From NCBI GenBank assembly GCA_964451925.1, contig CAYVKA010000067.1:1-24894 (forward strand): a stretch of 24,894 nucleotides of DNA, in the 5' to 3' direction. This DNA comes from Nevskia sp964451925 (GTDB taxonomy: Bacteria; Pseudomonadota; Gammaproteobacteria; Nevskiales; Nevskiaceae). Each line of letters opens with the position of its first letter. Within the stretch, counting starts at the first letter, position 1. The notes under the pieces are model-generated. The model ran no database searches and was not told where the DNA came from. It worked only from the letters and a program-made list of their open reading frames with translations. The translations under genes were made by a program, and so were the position numbers. Of the stretch, positions 1 through 6,117 are shown one piece after another.

Positions 1-336
1 TATCACTGCGAGGTGACGGACGAAGCCGGCCATGCGCGCTTCGCCACCATGGAGCGCAAGCTCTACGGCATCGGCCTGATCGCCATGCTCGGCACTTGGG
101 GTTTCGGCATCTGGCTGCTGTTGCTGGAGCCAGGGCTGCTGCAGGCCCATTGGCTGCACGCCAAGCTCACCCTGGTGCTGCTGCTCAGCGGCTACCAGGG
201 CTGGCTCAAGGCGCAGGTGCGCCGTTTCGCGGCGCGCCAGAATACGCGCAGCCACCGCTACTGGCGCATCGTCAACGAAGTGCCGGCGCTGTTCCTGATC
301 GCGATCGTGATTCTGGTGGTGGTGAGGCCGTTCTGA
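1..336 (+). CDS. hemJ: Protoporphyrinogen IX oxidase HemJ (3' part)
   Basis: HemJ oxidises protoporphyrinogen IX to protoporphyrin IX, the penultimate step of haem synthesis, in the inner membrane. The 5' end lies outside the window. The reading frame is open from base 1 (YHCEVTDEAG...) and ends at TGA 334-336, so about 111 C-terminal residues are present. Visible family features are the YH(A/C)E segment, the ERKLYGIG stretch at the start of a membrane helix, a second helix after HAKLTLVL, and the conserved WRIVNEVP before the last helix. The family is about 140-150 residues, so roughly 35 are missing. GTG at 13 lies inside the conserved region and is not the true start. Neighbouring bfr and bfd fit a haem/iron context. 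Identification rests on recognising the family pattern. Confidence 0.85.
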   Translation, partial: YHCEVTDEAGHARFATMERKLYGIGLIAMLGTWGFGIWLLLLEPGLLQAHWLHAKLTLVLLLSGYQGWLKAQVRRFAARQNTRSHRYWRIVNEVPALFLIAIVILVVVRPF

Positions 337-340
337 GAAC

Positions 341-390
341 GGGAATCGGGAATGGAGAATCGGGAGTCGTAGGAGCGCGTACGATTCCCG
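341..390. repeat. Tandem GGGAATC heptamers with an inverted copy
   Basis: Four imperfect 7-base units follow hemJ: gggaatc (341), gggaatg (348), gagaatc (355) and gggagtc (362). An inverted copy, gattccc, lies at 383-389. The last unit and the inverted copy form a hairpin: 361-371 pairs with 380-390 (11 bp with one G-T wobble) around an 8-base loop. It sits between the convergent hemJ and bfr genes and could stop transcription from both sides, although there is no T-run. Similar GGGAATC arrays are common between genes in Xanthomonas/Lysobacter-type genomes (from memory). Confidence 0.6.
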
Positions 391-396
391 GCAACT

Positions 397-879
397 TCAG
401 GAGCCCTCTTCCGGCTTCATCTGCGACTGCTGGTAGTTCTGCAGGCCGACGCGCTCGAGCAGGCCCAGCTGGGTTTCGATGAAGTCGATGTGCTCCTCCT
501 CGCTCTCCTGGATCTCGACCAGCAGCTCGCGGGTGACGTAGTCCTGGATCGACTCGGCGTAGGCGATGGCTTCCTTGTACAGCGGATGCGCCTCGCGCTC
601 GCGCCGCAGGTCGCATTGCAGTACCTCGCCGATGTCCTCGCCGATGTACAGCTTGCCCAGATCCTGCAGATTGGGCAGCCCCTCGAGGAACAGGATGCGC
701 TTGATCAGGCGATCGGCGTGCTTCATCTCGTCGATCGACTCCTCGTACTCGTGCTCGGCCAGATGCTCCAGCCCCCAGTTCTTCAGCATGCGCGCATGCA
801 GGAAATACTGGTTGATCGAGGTCAGTTCGTTGCGCAGGGCCTGGTTCAGATAGTCCAGCATCTTGGGATCGCCACGCAT
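397..879 (-). CDS. bfr: Bacterioferritin
   Basis: Bacterioferritin is a 24-subunit cytoplasmic iron-storage shell that oxidises Fe(II) at a di-iron centre and binds haem between subunits. The 160-residue protein has the usual length and starts MRGDPKML. The ferroxidase ligands are all present: E18, E51, H54, E94, E127 and H130. M52, the axial haem ligand that separates Bfr from other ferritins, is also present. An AAGGAG ribosome site lies 6 bases before the ATG. Its release partner Bfd is encoded directly upstream on the same strand, 74 bases away. I see no Fur box directly before bfr; it may share the bfd transcript. Confidence 0.96.
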   Translation of the reverse strand: MRGDPKMLDYLNQALRNELTSINQYFLHARMLKNWGLEHLAEHEYEESIDEMKHADRLIKRILFLEGLPNLQDLGKLYIGEDIGEVLQCDLRREREAHPLYKEAIAYAESIQDYVTRELLVEIQESEEEHIDFIETQLGLLERVGLQNYQQSQMKPEEGS

Positions 880-953
880 CTGCCGCTCCTTGGAGATTGA
901 TAGGCGTGGAGTCTACCCCGCCCCGCGCTGCGCGGGCAGCGGCGGGCGTTGGT

Positions 954-1169
954 TCAGGCGGCGGCGTTCAGGCTGCCGGGCGGCTCCAGGCGCAAGGGTT
1001 GCGACTGGCCGCGGCACTGGTGGATCAGCTGACGCGCTTCCGGCACGCAGCGCCCGCAGACGCTGCCCACACCCAGCTGGTCTTTCAGCGCCCGCACGCT
1101 GCAGGCGCCCTGCTCCACGGCCTGGCGGATCTTGCGGTCGGATACGGCGCGGCAAACACAGACGTACAT
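954..1169 (-). CDS. bfd: Bacterioferritin-associated ferredoxin
   Basis: Bfd is a small [2Fe-2S] ferredoxin that reduces the core of bacterioferritin so that stored iron can leave. The 71-residue protein begins MYVCVCRAV, and the cluster ligands C4, C6, C38 and C41 (CGRC) are all present in the BFD-like order. The frame is open further upstream, but that extension crosses the promoter and Fur box, so ATG 1169 is chosen; AGGTG precedes it by about 6 bases. A Fur box covers the -35 region, as in other bacteria where bfd is induced in low iron. It probably forms a unit with bfr downstream. Confidence 0.93.
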   Translation of the reverse strand: MYVCVCRAVSDRKIRQAVEQGACSVRALKDQLGVGSVCGRCVPEARQLIHQCRGQSQPLRLEPPGSLNAAA

Positions 1170-1196
1170 CGTGGCACCTGCAATGGCGACGCCGCT

Positions 1197-1225
1197 ATTT
1201 GATCGCGAATGATAATGATTGTCAA
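1197..1225 (-). promoter_or_regulatory. bfd promoter with Fur box
   Basis: Read on the minus strand there is a perfect -35 TTGACA (1220-1225), a 17-base spacer and a -10 TCAAAT (1197-1202). On the plus strand, 1210-1224 reads TGATAATGATTGTCA, a 7-1-7 Fur box with one mismatch to TGATAATGATTATCA. The box overlaps the -35 and the spacer, so Fur-Fe(II) should block transcription of bfd. The positions are seen in the sequence; regulation is inferred. Confidence 0.85.
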
Positions 1226-1272
1226 TCAACAATCAGCCGCCAACCGGGCGTGGCCGATACACGGCCCGGATT

Positions 1273-1794
1273 TCAGGGCGGAGCGGCGGGTGTCTGCGCC
1301 AGGGCGCTGTGGTCGCGCGGCGCCAGGCCCAGCAGCGGCGCCAGCTGGTTGAGCGCCTCCTGGTAGACCCCGCGCTTGAACGCCACCACCTCCTGCAGCG
1401 GCTGCCAGAAGTCGACCCAGCGCCAGCCGTCGAATTCCGGGTGGCCGGTGGAGTTGAAGTGGACCAGGCATTCCTCGCAGTTCATGCGCAACAGAAACCA
1501 CTTCTGCTTCTGGCCGATGCACACCGGATGCCGGCCGCGCCGGATCAGGCGGCTGGGCAGGCGGTAGCGCAGCCAGTCACGGGTGACGCCGAGCATGCTG
1601 ACGTGCTCGGGCCTCAGCCCAAGCTCCTCCTCCAGCTCGCGGTACAAAGCCTGCTCGGGTGTTTCGTTGCGCTGGATGCCACCTTGCGGGAACTGCCAAG
1701 CGTCCTGGCGAATGCGCTTGGCCCAGAGCACCTGGGCGGAGGCATTGGCCAGGATGATGCCCACGTTGGGACGAAACCCATCCGCGTCAATCAC
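1273..1794 (-). CDS. rppH: RNA pyrophosphohydrolase
   Basis: RppH removes pyrophosphate from the 5' triphosphate of mRNA and so starts 5'-end-dependent decay. The 173-residue protein has the family start (M)IDADGFRPNVG and the QFPQGGI segment. The Nudix box spans residues 38-60 (G38...E44...RELEEELGL), with metal ligands E53, E56 and E57. The start is GTG at 1794: an in-frame TAA lies six codons upstream and no other start codon lies between, so the start is fixed. No ribosome site precedes it (see the promoter entry). It is divergent from a HAD phosphatase, a neighbour pair also known in Pseudomonas. Confidence 0.95.
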   Translation of the reverse strand: MIDADGFRPNVGIILANASAQVLWAKRIRQDAWQFPQGGIQRNETPEQALYRELEEELGLRPEHVSMLGVTRDWLRYRLPSRLIRRGRHPVCIGQKQKWFLLRMNCEECLVHFNSTGHPEFDGWRWVDFWQPLQEVVAFKRGVYQEALNQLAPLLGLAPRDHSALAQTPAAPP

Positions 1795-1798
1795 TTGT

Positions 1799-1826
1799 TT
1801 ATGACAGATTTAAGTCGGTATTGAAG
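1799..1826 (-). promoter_or_regulatory. Possible rppH promoter giving a leaderless mRNA
   Basis: In the AT-rich stretch before rppH, the minus strand shows TTCAAT, a 16-base spacer and CATAAA about 5 bases before the GTG start. If this is the promoter, transcription would begin at or next to the start codon. The absence of any Shine-Dalgarno sequence supports that reading. Both boxes are weak matches, so this is tentative. Confidence 0.35.
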
Positions 1827-1853
1827 ATGATTCTTTCATAGGCGGCTCAGGTC

Positions 1854-1868
1854 CGGCAATAATTGCCG
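1854..1868. promoter_or_regulatory. Perfect palindrome CGGCAATAATTGCCG
   Basis: A perfect 7-1-7 inverted repeat lies in the region between the divergent rppH and HAD genes. It could be an operator for either gene or a short RNA hairpin in the leader of the HAD gene. No known regulator motif is recognised. Confidence 0.4.
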
Positions 1869-1971
1869 CGTGGTCTGTCACTACTGGTCGGCATTCCGGC
1901 AAAGCCTGGAAGCGGATCACGGAACAGCCCCGCCATGCCCCGCTTTTTCCATCCCGAGATGCACCGCCCCC

Positions 1972-2631
1972 GTGACCAACCTGGCCATATTTGACCTCGA
2001 CCACACCCTGCTCGACGGCGACAGCGACTATCTCTGGGGCCAGTTCCTGGTCGAGGAAGGGCGCGTCGACGGCGAGAGCTATGAGCGCCAGAACCGGGAG
2101 TTTTACCAGCAGTATCAGGCCGGAACCCTGGATATCGACGCGTTTGCCAATTTTTCGCTGGCGCCGCTGGCGGCTCACGAGACGCAGGATCTGTATGCGC
2201 TGCGCCAGCGCTTCGTGTGCGACCGCATCGAGCCGCGCATCGCCAAAGGCGCGCCCGCGCTGCTACAGCGGCACCGCGAGCAAGGCGACACCCTGCTCAT
2301 CACCACCGCCACCAACCGCTTCATCACCGAGCCGATCGCCACGCTGCTGGGCGTGCCGCACTTGCTGGCCACCGATCCGGAAATGATCGGCGGGCGCTAT
2401 ACCGGCCGCATCACCGGCCACGCCAACTTCCGCGAAGGCAAGGTGCTGCGCCTGCGCGCCTGGCTGGAGCACCACAGCCTGCAGTACGGCCACGCCACCT
2501 GCTACAGCGACTCGCACAACGACCTGCCGCTGCTGGAGTTCGCCGATACCGCGGTGGCGGTGGACCCGGACCCCACGCTGCACGGCGAGGCGCGCAAGCG
2601 CGGCTGGGCCGTCATCAGCCTGAGAAGCTGA
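1972..2631 (+). CDS. HAD-superfamily subfamily IB phosphatase (SerB/CicA-like)
   Basis: This is a cytoplasmic phosphomonoesterase-type HAD hydrolase of 219 residues. Motif I is FDLDHTLLDGDSD with nucleophile D8 and acid/base D10; motif II is ITTAT (T111/T112); the motif III lysine is K157; motif IV is YSDSHNDLP with D180 and D184. A helical cap follows motif I, as in subfamily IB (phosphoserine-phosphatase-like). GTG 1972 is chosen because the conserved domain starts at residue 4. The open frame reaches 1870, but its extra 34 residues show no conservation pattern. The substrate cannot be read from the sequence; phosphoserine and other phosphomonoesters are possible. Confidence 0.87.
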   Translation: MTNLAIFDLDHTLLDGDSDYLWGQFLVEEGRVDGESYERQNREFYQQYQAGTLDIDAFANFSLAPLAAHETQDLYALRQRFVCDRIEPRIAKGAPALLQRHREQGDTLLITTATNRFITEPIATLLGVPHLLATDPEMIGGRYTGRITGHANFREGKVLRLRAWLEHHSLQYGHATCYSDSHNDLPLLEFADTAVAVDPDPTLHGEARKRGWAVISLRS

Positions 2632-2649
2632 GCGCGCCAACCGGAAACG

Positions 2650-3129
2650 CTAACCTGCTGGCGGCGCCAGGAACGGCCGCAGCGCCGGCACATGCTGCGG
2701 GTGCTCGCCGCGCAGCAGCGCTTCGTCGCAGAACTGGTGGTCGGCGTAGTCGAAGCCGGGCGTCACCACCTCGGCCACCAGGGCGTGCGTAGCACCGCCG
2801 ACCAGCTGCGAGGCCTTCCAGCAGCCGCCGGGCACCGGCAGGTAGCGGTTGCCGCCATTCAGGCGCACACGGCGCAGTTCGCCGTCCGCGGCCAGCAGCA
2901 GGTATTCGACCGGGCCGCCGTCAAGCAGGAAATGCAGGATGTCGCTGCGGTTGCGGTGCAGACGGCCCAGCGGCTGGCCGCGGTCGAGCAGGTAATAGAT
3001 CGAACTGGCAAGCGGCCGTTCGCCCGAAGCGGTGGCCAGGGTCGCCGCGGCGGTATAGATGCGCCTGAAGTAGCCGCCCTCGGGGTGGAGTTCCAGGGCC
3101 AGCCTGGCAACCCAGTCCGGCCCGCTCAC
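2650..3129 (-). CDS. Cupin superfamily protein, DUF985 type
   Basis: This 159-residue cytoplasmic protein has the DUF985 (cupin_5) pattern in order: HPEGGYFRRIY near the N-terminus, SSIYYLL, the LHRNRSDILHFL metal-site-like strand, GCWKASQLVGG in the middle and VTPGFDYADHQF near the end. The biochemical role of the family is unknown to me. It begins at GTG 3129, which overlaps the pdxH stop in GTGA, so the two genes are translationally coupled. Coupling to PdxH hints at a role near vitamin B6 metabolism, but that is only inference. Confidence 0.83.
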   Translation of the reverse strand: MSGPDWVARLALELHPEGGYFRRIYTAAATLATASGERPLASSIYYLLDRGQPLGRLHRNRSDILHFLLDGGPVEYLLLAADGELRRVRLNGGNRYLPVPGGCWKASQLVGGATHALVAEVVTPGFDYADHQFCDEALLRGEHPQHVPALRPFLAPPAG

Positions 3130-3746
3130 GGCTCCAGCCGTTCGATCCGCCAGTCGGCGCCCTCGCGCACATAGCGCAGGCGGTCGTGGACGCGGTTGGG
3201 GCGCCCCTGCCAGAACTCGATCGTCTCCGGCACCACGCGGTAGCCGCCCCAGTAGTGCGGCAGCGGGATTTCCTGGCCGGAGAAGCGCTGCTCGGAAGCG
3301 GCCAGGCGCGCATCCAGCTCGGCGCGCTGCCCGATCACGCGGCTCTGGCGCGAGGTGTAGGCACCGATCTGCGAGCCGCGCGGACGCTGGTGGAAATACA
3401 GGTCGGACAGCTCCTGCGGCACCCTTTCCACCGGCCCTTCGACGCGCACCTGGCGTTCCAGCTTGTCCCACCAGAAGGTGAGCGCGGCAAACGGCGTGGC
3501 CGCCAGGTCCTCGCCCTTGCGCGACTCGTAGTTGGTGTAGAAGCAAAAGCCGCCCTCATGGAAGCCCTTGAACAGCACGATGCGCACCGACGGCTTGCCG
3601 GCCGCGGAAACCGTGCCGAGGGACATGGCGGTGGGCTCGATCAGGCCGGCGGCGCCGGCATCCGCCAGCCAGCGCTCGAACTGCGCCAGCGGATCGGGGA
3701 GCACATCGGCTTCGGTGAGGGGGGGATTGCGGTCGTACTGCGGCAT
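3126..3746 (-). CDS. pdxH: Pyridoxine/pyridoxamine 5'-phosphate oxidase
   Basis: PdxH is an FMN-dependent cytoplasmic oxidase making pyridoxal 5'-phosphate, the last step of B6 synthesis and salvage. From ATG 3746 the protein is 206 residues, close to the usual 210-215. Family markers are RIVLFKGF and YTNYESRKG (FMN contacts), FWWDKLERQVRVEG, SQIGAYTSRQS, and the C-terminal EFWQGRPNRVHDR signature ending RIERLEP. Upstream in-frame residues (to 3809) run into the divergent promoter region and are unconserved. It is divergent from the acuI-like gene. Confidence 0.96.
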   Translation of the reverse strand: MPQYDRNPPLTEADVLPDPLAQFERWLADAGAAGLIEPTAMSLGTVSAAGKPSVRIVLFKGFHEGGFCFYTNYESRKGEDLAATPFAALTFWWDKLERQVRVEGPVERVPQELSDLYFHQRPRGSQIGAYTSRQSRVIGQRAELDARLAASEQRFSGQEIPLPHYWGGYRVVPETIEFWQGRPNRVHDRLRYVREGADWRIERLEP

Positions 3747-3759
3747 GGCAAAGCCTATC

Positions 3760-3787
3760 TTGAGGCAAAATGAGCGTCTTCTATACC
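3760..3787 (+). promoter_or_regulatory. Candidate promoter of the acuI-like gene
   Basis: TTGAGG (3760-3765) and TATACC (3782-3787) are spaced by 16 bases, placing the transcript start about 15 bases before ATG 3809. An ATG at 3770 falls inside this promoter, which is one reason to prefer 3809 as the start. Boxes are moderate matches to sigma70. Confidence 0.4.
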
Positions 3788-3808
3788 GAATGCGGCCGGA
3801 ACTACGCA

Positions 3809-4813
3809 ATGACCTCCTTCAATGCACTGCGCGTCCATCAGGTGGACAAGTCCTTCCAGGCACGCCTGGAGCGGATCCAGCTGTCCGACCTGACCCCGGG
3901 CGAGGTGGTGATCCGCGTTGCCTACTCCTGCCTCAACTACAAGGATGCGCTGGCGGTGACCGGCAAGAGCCGCATCATGCGCAACATGCCGCGCGTCGCC
4001 GGCATCGACCTGTCGGGCGTGGTGGAAAGCAGCAGCGATGCGCAATACCAGCCGGGCGACAGGGTGCTGGTGACCGGCTGCAACCTCGGCGAGCTGCTCG
4101 ACGGCGGCCTGGCCGAGTTCGCCCGCGTGCCGGCCAGCGCGGTGGTGCCCCTGCCGCAGGGTCTGAGCCTGTCCGAAGCCATGGCGCTGGGCACCGCCGG
4201 CTTCACCGCCGCCATGGCGCTGCGCCGCATGCTGGAAAACCACCAGGCGCCGGAGCACGGCCCGATCGCCGTCACCGGCCCCACCGGCGGCGTCGGCAGC
4301 GTTGCCATCAGCCTGTTCAAGCGCGCCGGTTTCCAGGTCGCGGCGATCACCGGCAAGACCACCCCGGAATCGGAAAAATACCTGCGCCTGCTCGGCGCCG
4401 ACGAGATCGTCGACCGCAATACGCTGGACCTGGGCAGCAAGCCGATGGAAACCGCGCGCTGGGGCGGCGCGGTGGACAACCTCGGCGGCGACACGCTCGC
4501 CTACCTGACGCGCACGGTGAAACCCTGGGGCAACATCGGCAGCGTCGGCCTGGCGCAAAGCTTCGCGCTGAATACCACGGTGATGCCCTTCATCCTGCGC
4601 GGCGTCAGCCTGCTCGGCATCCACTCGGTGGAAATGCCGCGCGCCTGGCGCCTGGAGCTGTGGCAGCGGCTGGCCAGCGACTGGAAGCCGGCGCAGCTCA
4701 AGGACATCGCCAATCGCACCGTCGCACTGGAGGAAGTGCCGGCGGTCTGCGCCGAACTGATCGCCAGCCAGGTGCTAGGCCGCACCCTGGTGCGTATCGG
4801 CGGGGAACTCTGA
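3809..4813 (+). CDS. acuI: NADPH-dependent oxidoreductase, AcuI/YhdH family
   Basis: A zinc-free medium-chain reductase of the YhdH/YhfP/AcuI group. Characterised members reduce acryloyl-CoA to propionyl-CoA with NADPH, which protects cells from acrylate. The 334-residue protein has the N-terminal catalytic fold with SCLNYKDAL (40-48) and PRVAGIDLSGVV, then the nucleotide-binding loop TGPTGGVGS (156-164). The ending LGRTLVRI is typical of the group. The zinc ligands of alcohol dehydrogenases are absent, as expected. ATG 3809 is preferred to 3770 because homologues begin close to F-x-A-L-x-V. The CDF transporter gene follows after 7 bases. The substrate is inferred from the family only. Confidence 0.88.
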   Translation: MTSFNALRVHQVDKSFQARLERIQLSDLTPGEVVIRVAYSCLNYKDALAVTGKSRIMRNMPRVAGIDLSGVVESSSDAQYQPGDRVLVTGCNLGELLDGGLAEFARVPASAVVPLPQGLSLSEAMALGTAGFTAAMALRRMLENHQAPEHGPIAVTGPTGGVGSVAISLFKRAGFQVAAITGKTTPESEKYLRLLGADEIVDRNTLDLGSKPMETARWGGAVDNLGGDTLAYLTRTVKPWGNIGSVGLAQSFALNTTVMPFILRGVSLLGIHSVEMPRAWRLELWQRLASDWKPAQLKDIANRTVALEEVPAVCAELIASQVLGRTLVRIGGEL

Positions 4814-4820
4814 GGCCAGC

Positions 4821-5855
4821 ATGAGCGCGCACGCCCACAGCCACGACGATCATGCCCACGGCCACGATCACGCCCATGATCATGACCATGGTCACAAACC
4901 GCAGAAGAAGAAAGGGCACGACCATGGACATGGTCACGGCCATCATCACGGGCACTCCCACGGCTCCAGCAATGAACAGCGGTTGATCTGGGCGCTGATC
5001 CTCGTCGGCGTGTTCATGCTGGTGGAAGTGGCCGGCGGCATCATCGCCCACTCGCTGGCGCTGATCGCCGACGCCGGCCACATGCTGACCGATTCGGCCT
5101 CGCTGGTGCTGGCGCTGTTCGCGCTGCGCGTCGGCAAGCGCCCGGCGGACTCGCTGTATTCCTACGGCCGGCAGCGCTACGAAGTGCTGGCCGCCTTCGT
5201 CAACGGCCTGGTGCTGCTGGCGCTGAGCGTGTGGATCCTGATCGAGTCGGCGCGCCGCCTGTTCGAGCCGCAGACCGTGCAGGGCCCGGTGATGCTGGTC
5301 GTCGCCGGCCTCGGCCTGCTGGCCAACATCGCCGCCTTCCTGGTGCTGCGCGACGGCGAGGACAACCTCAACATGCGCAGCGCCGTGCTGCATGTGCTCG
5401 GCGACCTGCTGGCCTCGGTGGCGGCGATGATCGCCGCCGTGGTGATCATCTACACCAAATGGATGCCGATCGACCCGCTGCTGTCGGCGCTGGTGTCGCT
5501 GCTGATCCTGCGCGGCGGCTGGCGCGTCACGCGCGAGTCCGCGCACATCCTGCTCGAAGGCACCCCGCCGGGCATCGAAACGCAGGAAGTCAGCGCCGAC
5601 CTGATCAGCGGCGTCCCCGGCGTCAGCGGCGTGCACCACCTGCACGTATGGTCGCTGACCGACGCCAAACCGATGATGACCCTGCATGCCGTGATCGGCG
5701 AAAACACCAACCAGGACGCGGTGCTGGCAGCGATCCAGAAGCGCTTGAGTGAGCGCTTCGGCGTGGTCCACGCGACGGTGCAGCTGGAACGCGAAGTCTG
5801 CGCGGCGCACGAAGGCGCGGGGTGTCACGATCAGGTAGCGGCGGTTAAGGGGTGA
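4821..5855 (+). CDS. CDF-family zinc/divalent-metal exporter (CzcD/ZitB-like)
   Basis: An inner-membrane metal/proton antiporter that expels Zn(II), and perhaps Co or Cd, from the cytoplasm. The 344-residue protein starts with a histidine-rich tail (20 His in the first 47 residues) that should bind metal in the cytoplasm. Six membrane helices follow. The transport-site motifs are DAGHMLTD (H87, D91) in helix 2 and HVLGDLL (H191, D195) in helix 5, the H-x3-D pair typical of Zn-selective CDFs. The C-terminal domain (about 230-325) contains HHLHVWSL. A GAGG site precedes the ATG by 7 bases, and the gene probably shares a transcript with the acuI-like gene. Confidence 0.93.
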   Translation: MSAHAHSHDDHAHGHDHAHDHDHGHKPQKKKGHDHGHGHGHHHGHSHGSSNEQRLIWALILVGVFMLVEVAGGIIAHSLALIADAGHMLTDSASLVLALFALRVGKRPADSLYSYGRQRYEVLAAFVNGLVLLALSVWILIESARRLFEPQTVQGPVMLVVAGLGLLANIAAFLVLRDGEDNLNMRSAVLHVLGDLLASVAAMIAAVVIIYTKWMPIDPLLSALVSLLILRGGWRVTRESAHILLEGTPPGIETQEVSADLISGVPGVSGVHHLHVWSLTDAKPMMTLHAVIGENTNQDAVLAAIQKRLSERFGVVHATVQLEREVCAAHEGAGCHDQVAAVKG

Positions 5856-5968
5856 GCTTCGGTCGGCGGTCAGAAACTCGTGAACTCATAACGTTGTGCC
5901 AACTCGGTGGTGGGCGCTGTTGATCATCGGCAATCAAGGCCCACGTCCATAGGGCCGGGAAATCACAC

Positions 5969-6006
5969 CGCCCGAGAGCTGCCTTCGCAAGCGGCAGTTG
6001 TGGGCG
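5969..6006. repeat. Two-tier palindrome, REP-like
   Basis: The 262 bases between the CDF gene and the aldehyde dehydrogenase hold no gene I can support and are less GC-rich than the flanks. They contain a nested inverted repeat: CGCCC (5969-5973) with GGGCG (6002-6006), and inside it CTGCC (5979-5983) with GGCAG (5993-5997). This could be a REP-type element or an mRNA 3'-end structure for the CDF transcript. Confidence 0.4.
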
Positions 6007-6068
6007 TCAGCTGAAAAATAACGCGGACTTCTCGCCATACAAGCTGGCCAGAGCCAGCCTCCACGCAC

Positions 6069-6101
6069 AAAAAAAGCCGCGCCGGATTTCGCCGGCGCGG
6101 C
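6069..6101 (-). terminator. Rho-independent terminator of the aldehyde dehydrogenase gene
   Basis: On the minus strand a perfect 10-bp GC stem (6092-6101 with 6076-6085) and a 6-base loop are followed by seven Ts (6069-6075). It begins 16 bases after the stop codon of the dehydrogenase gene. Confidence 0.93.
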
Positions 6102-6117
6102 CCGTTTGAAACAAGCG

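Noticed and set aside
922..936. CCCGCGC-T-GCGCGGG palindrome between bfd and bfr as a terminator
   Set aside because: The loop is too small, no T-run follows, and bfd and bfr are probably co-transcribed.
5856..6068. Insertion-sequence remnant
   Set aside because: No transposase fragment and no paired terminal repeats or target duplication could be found.
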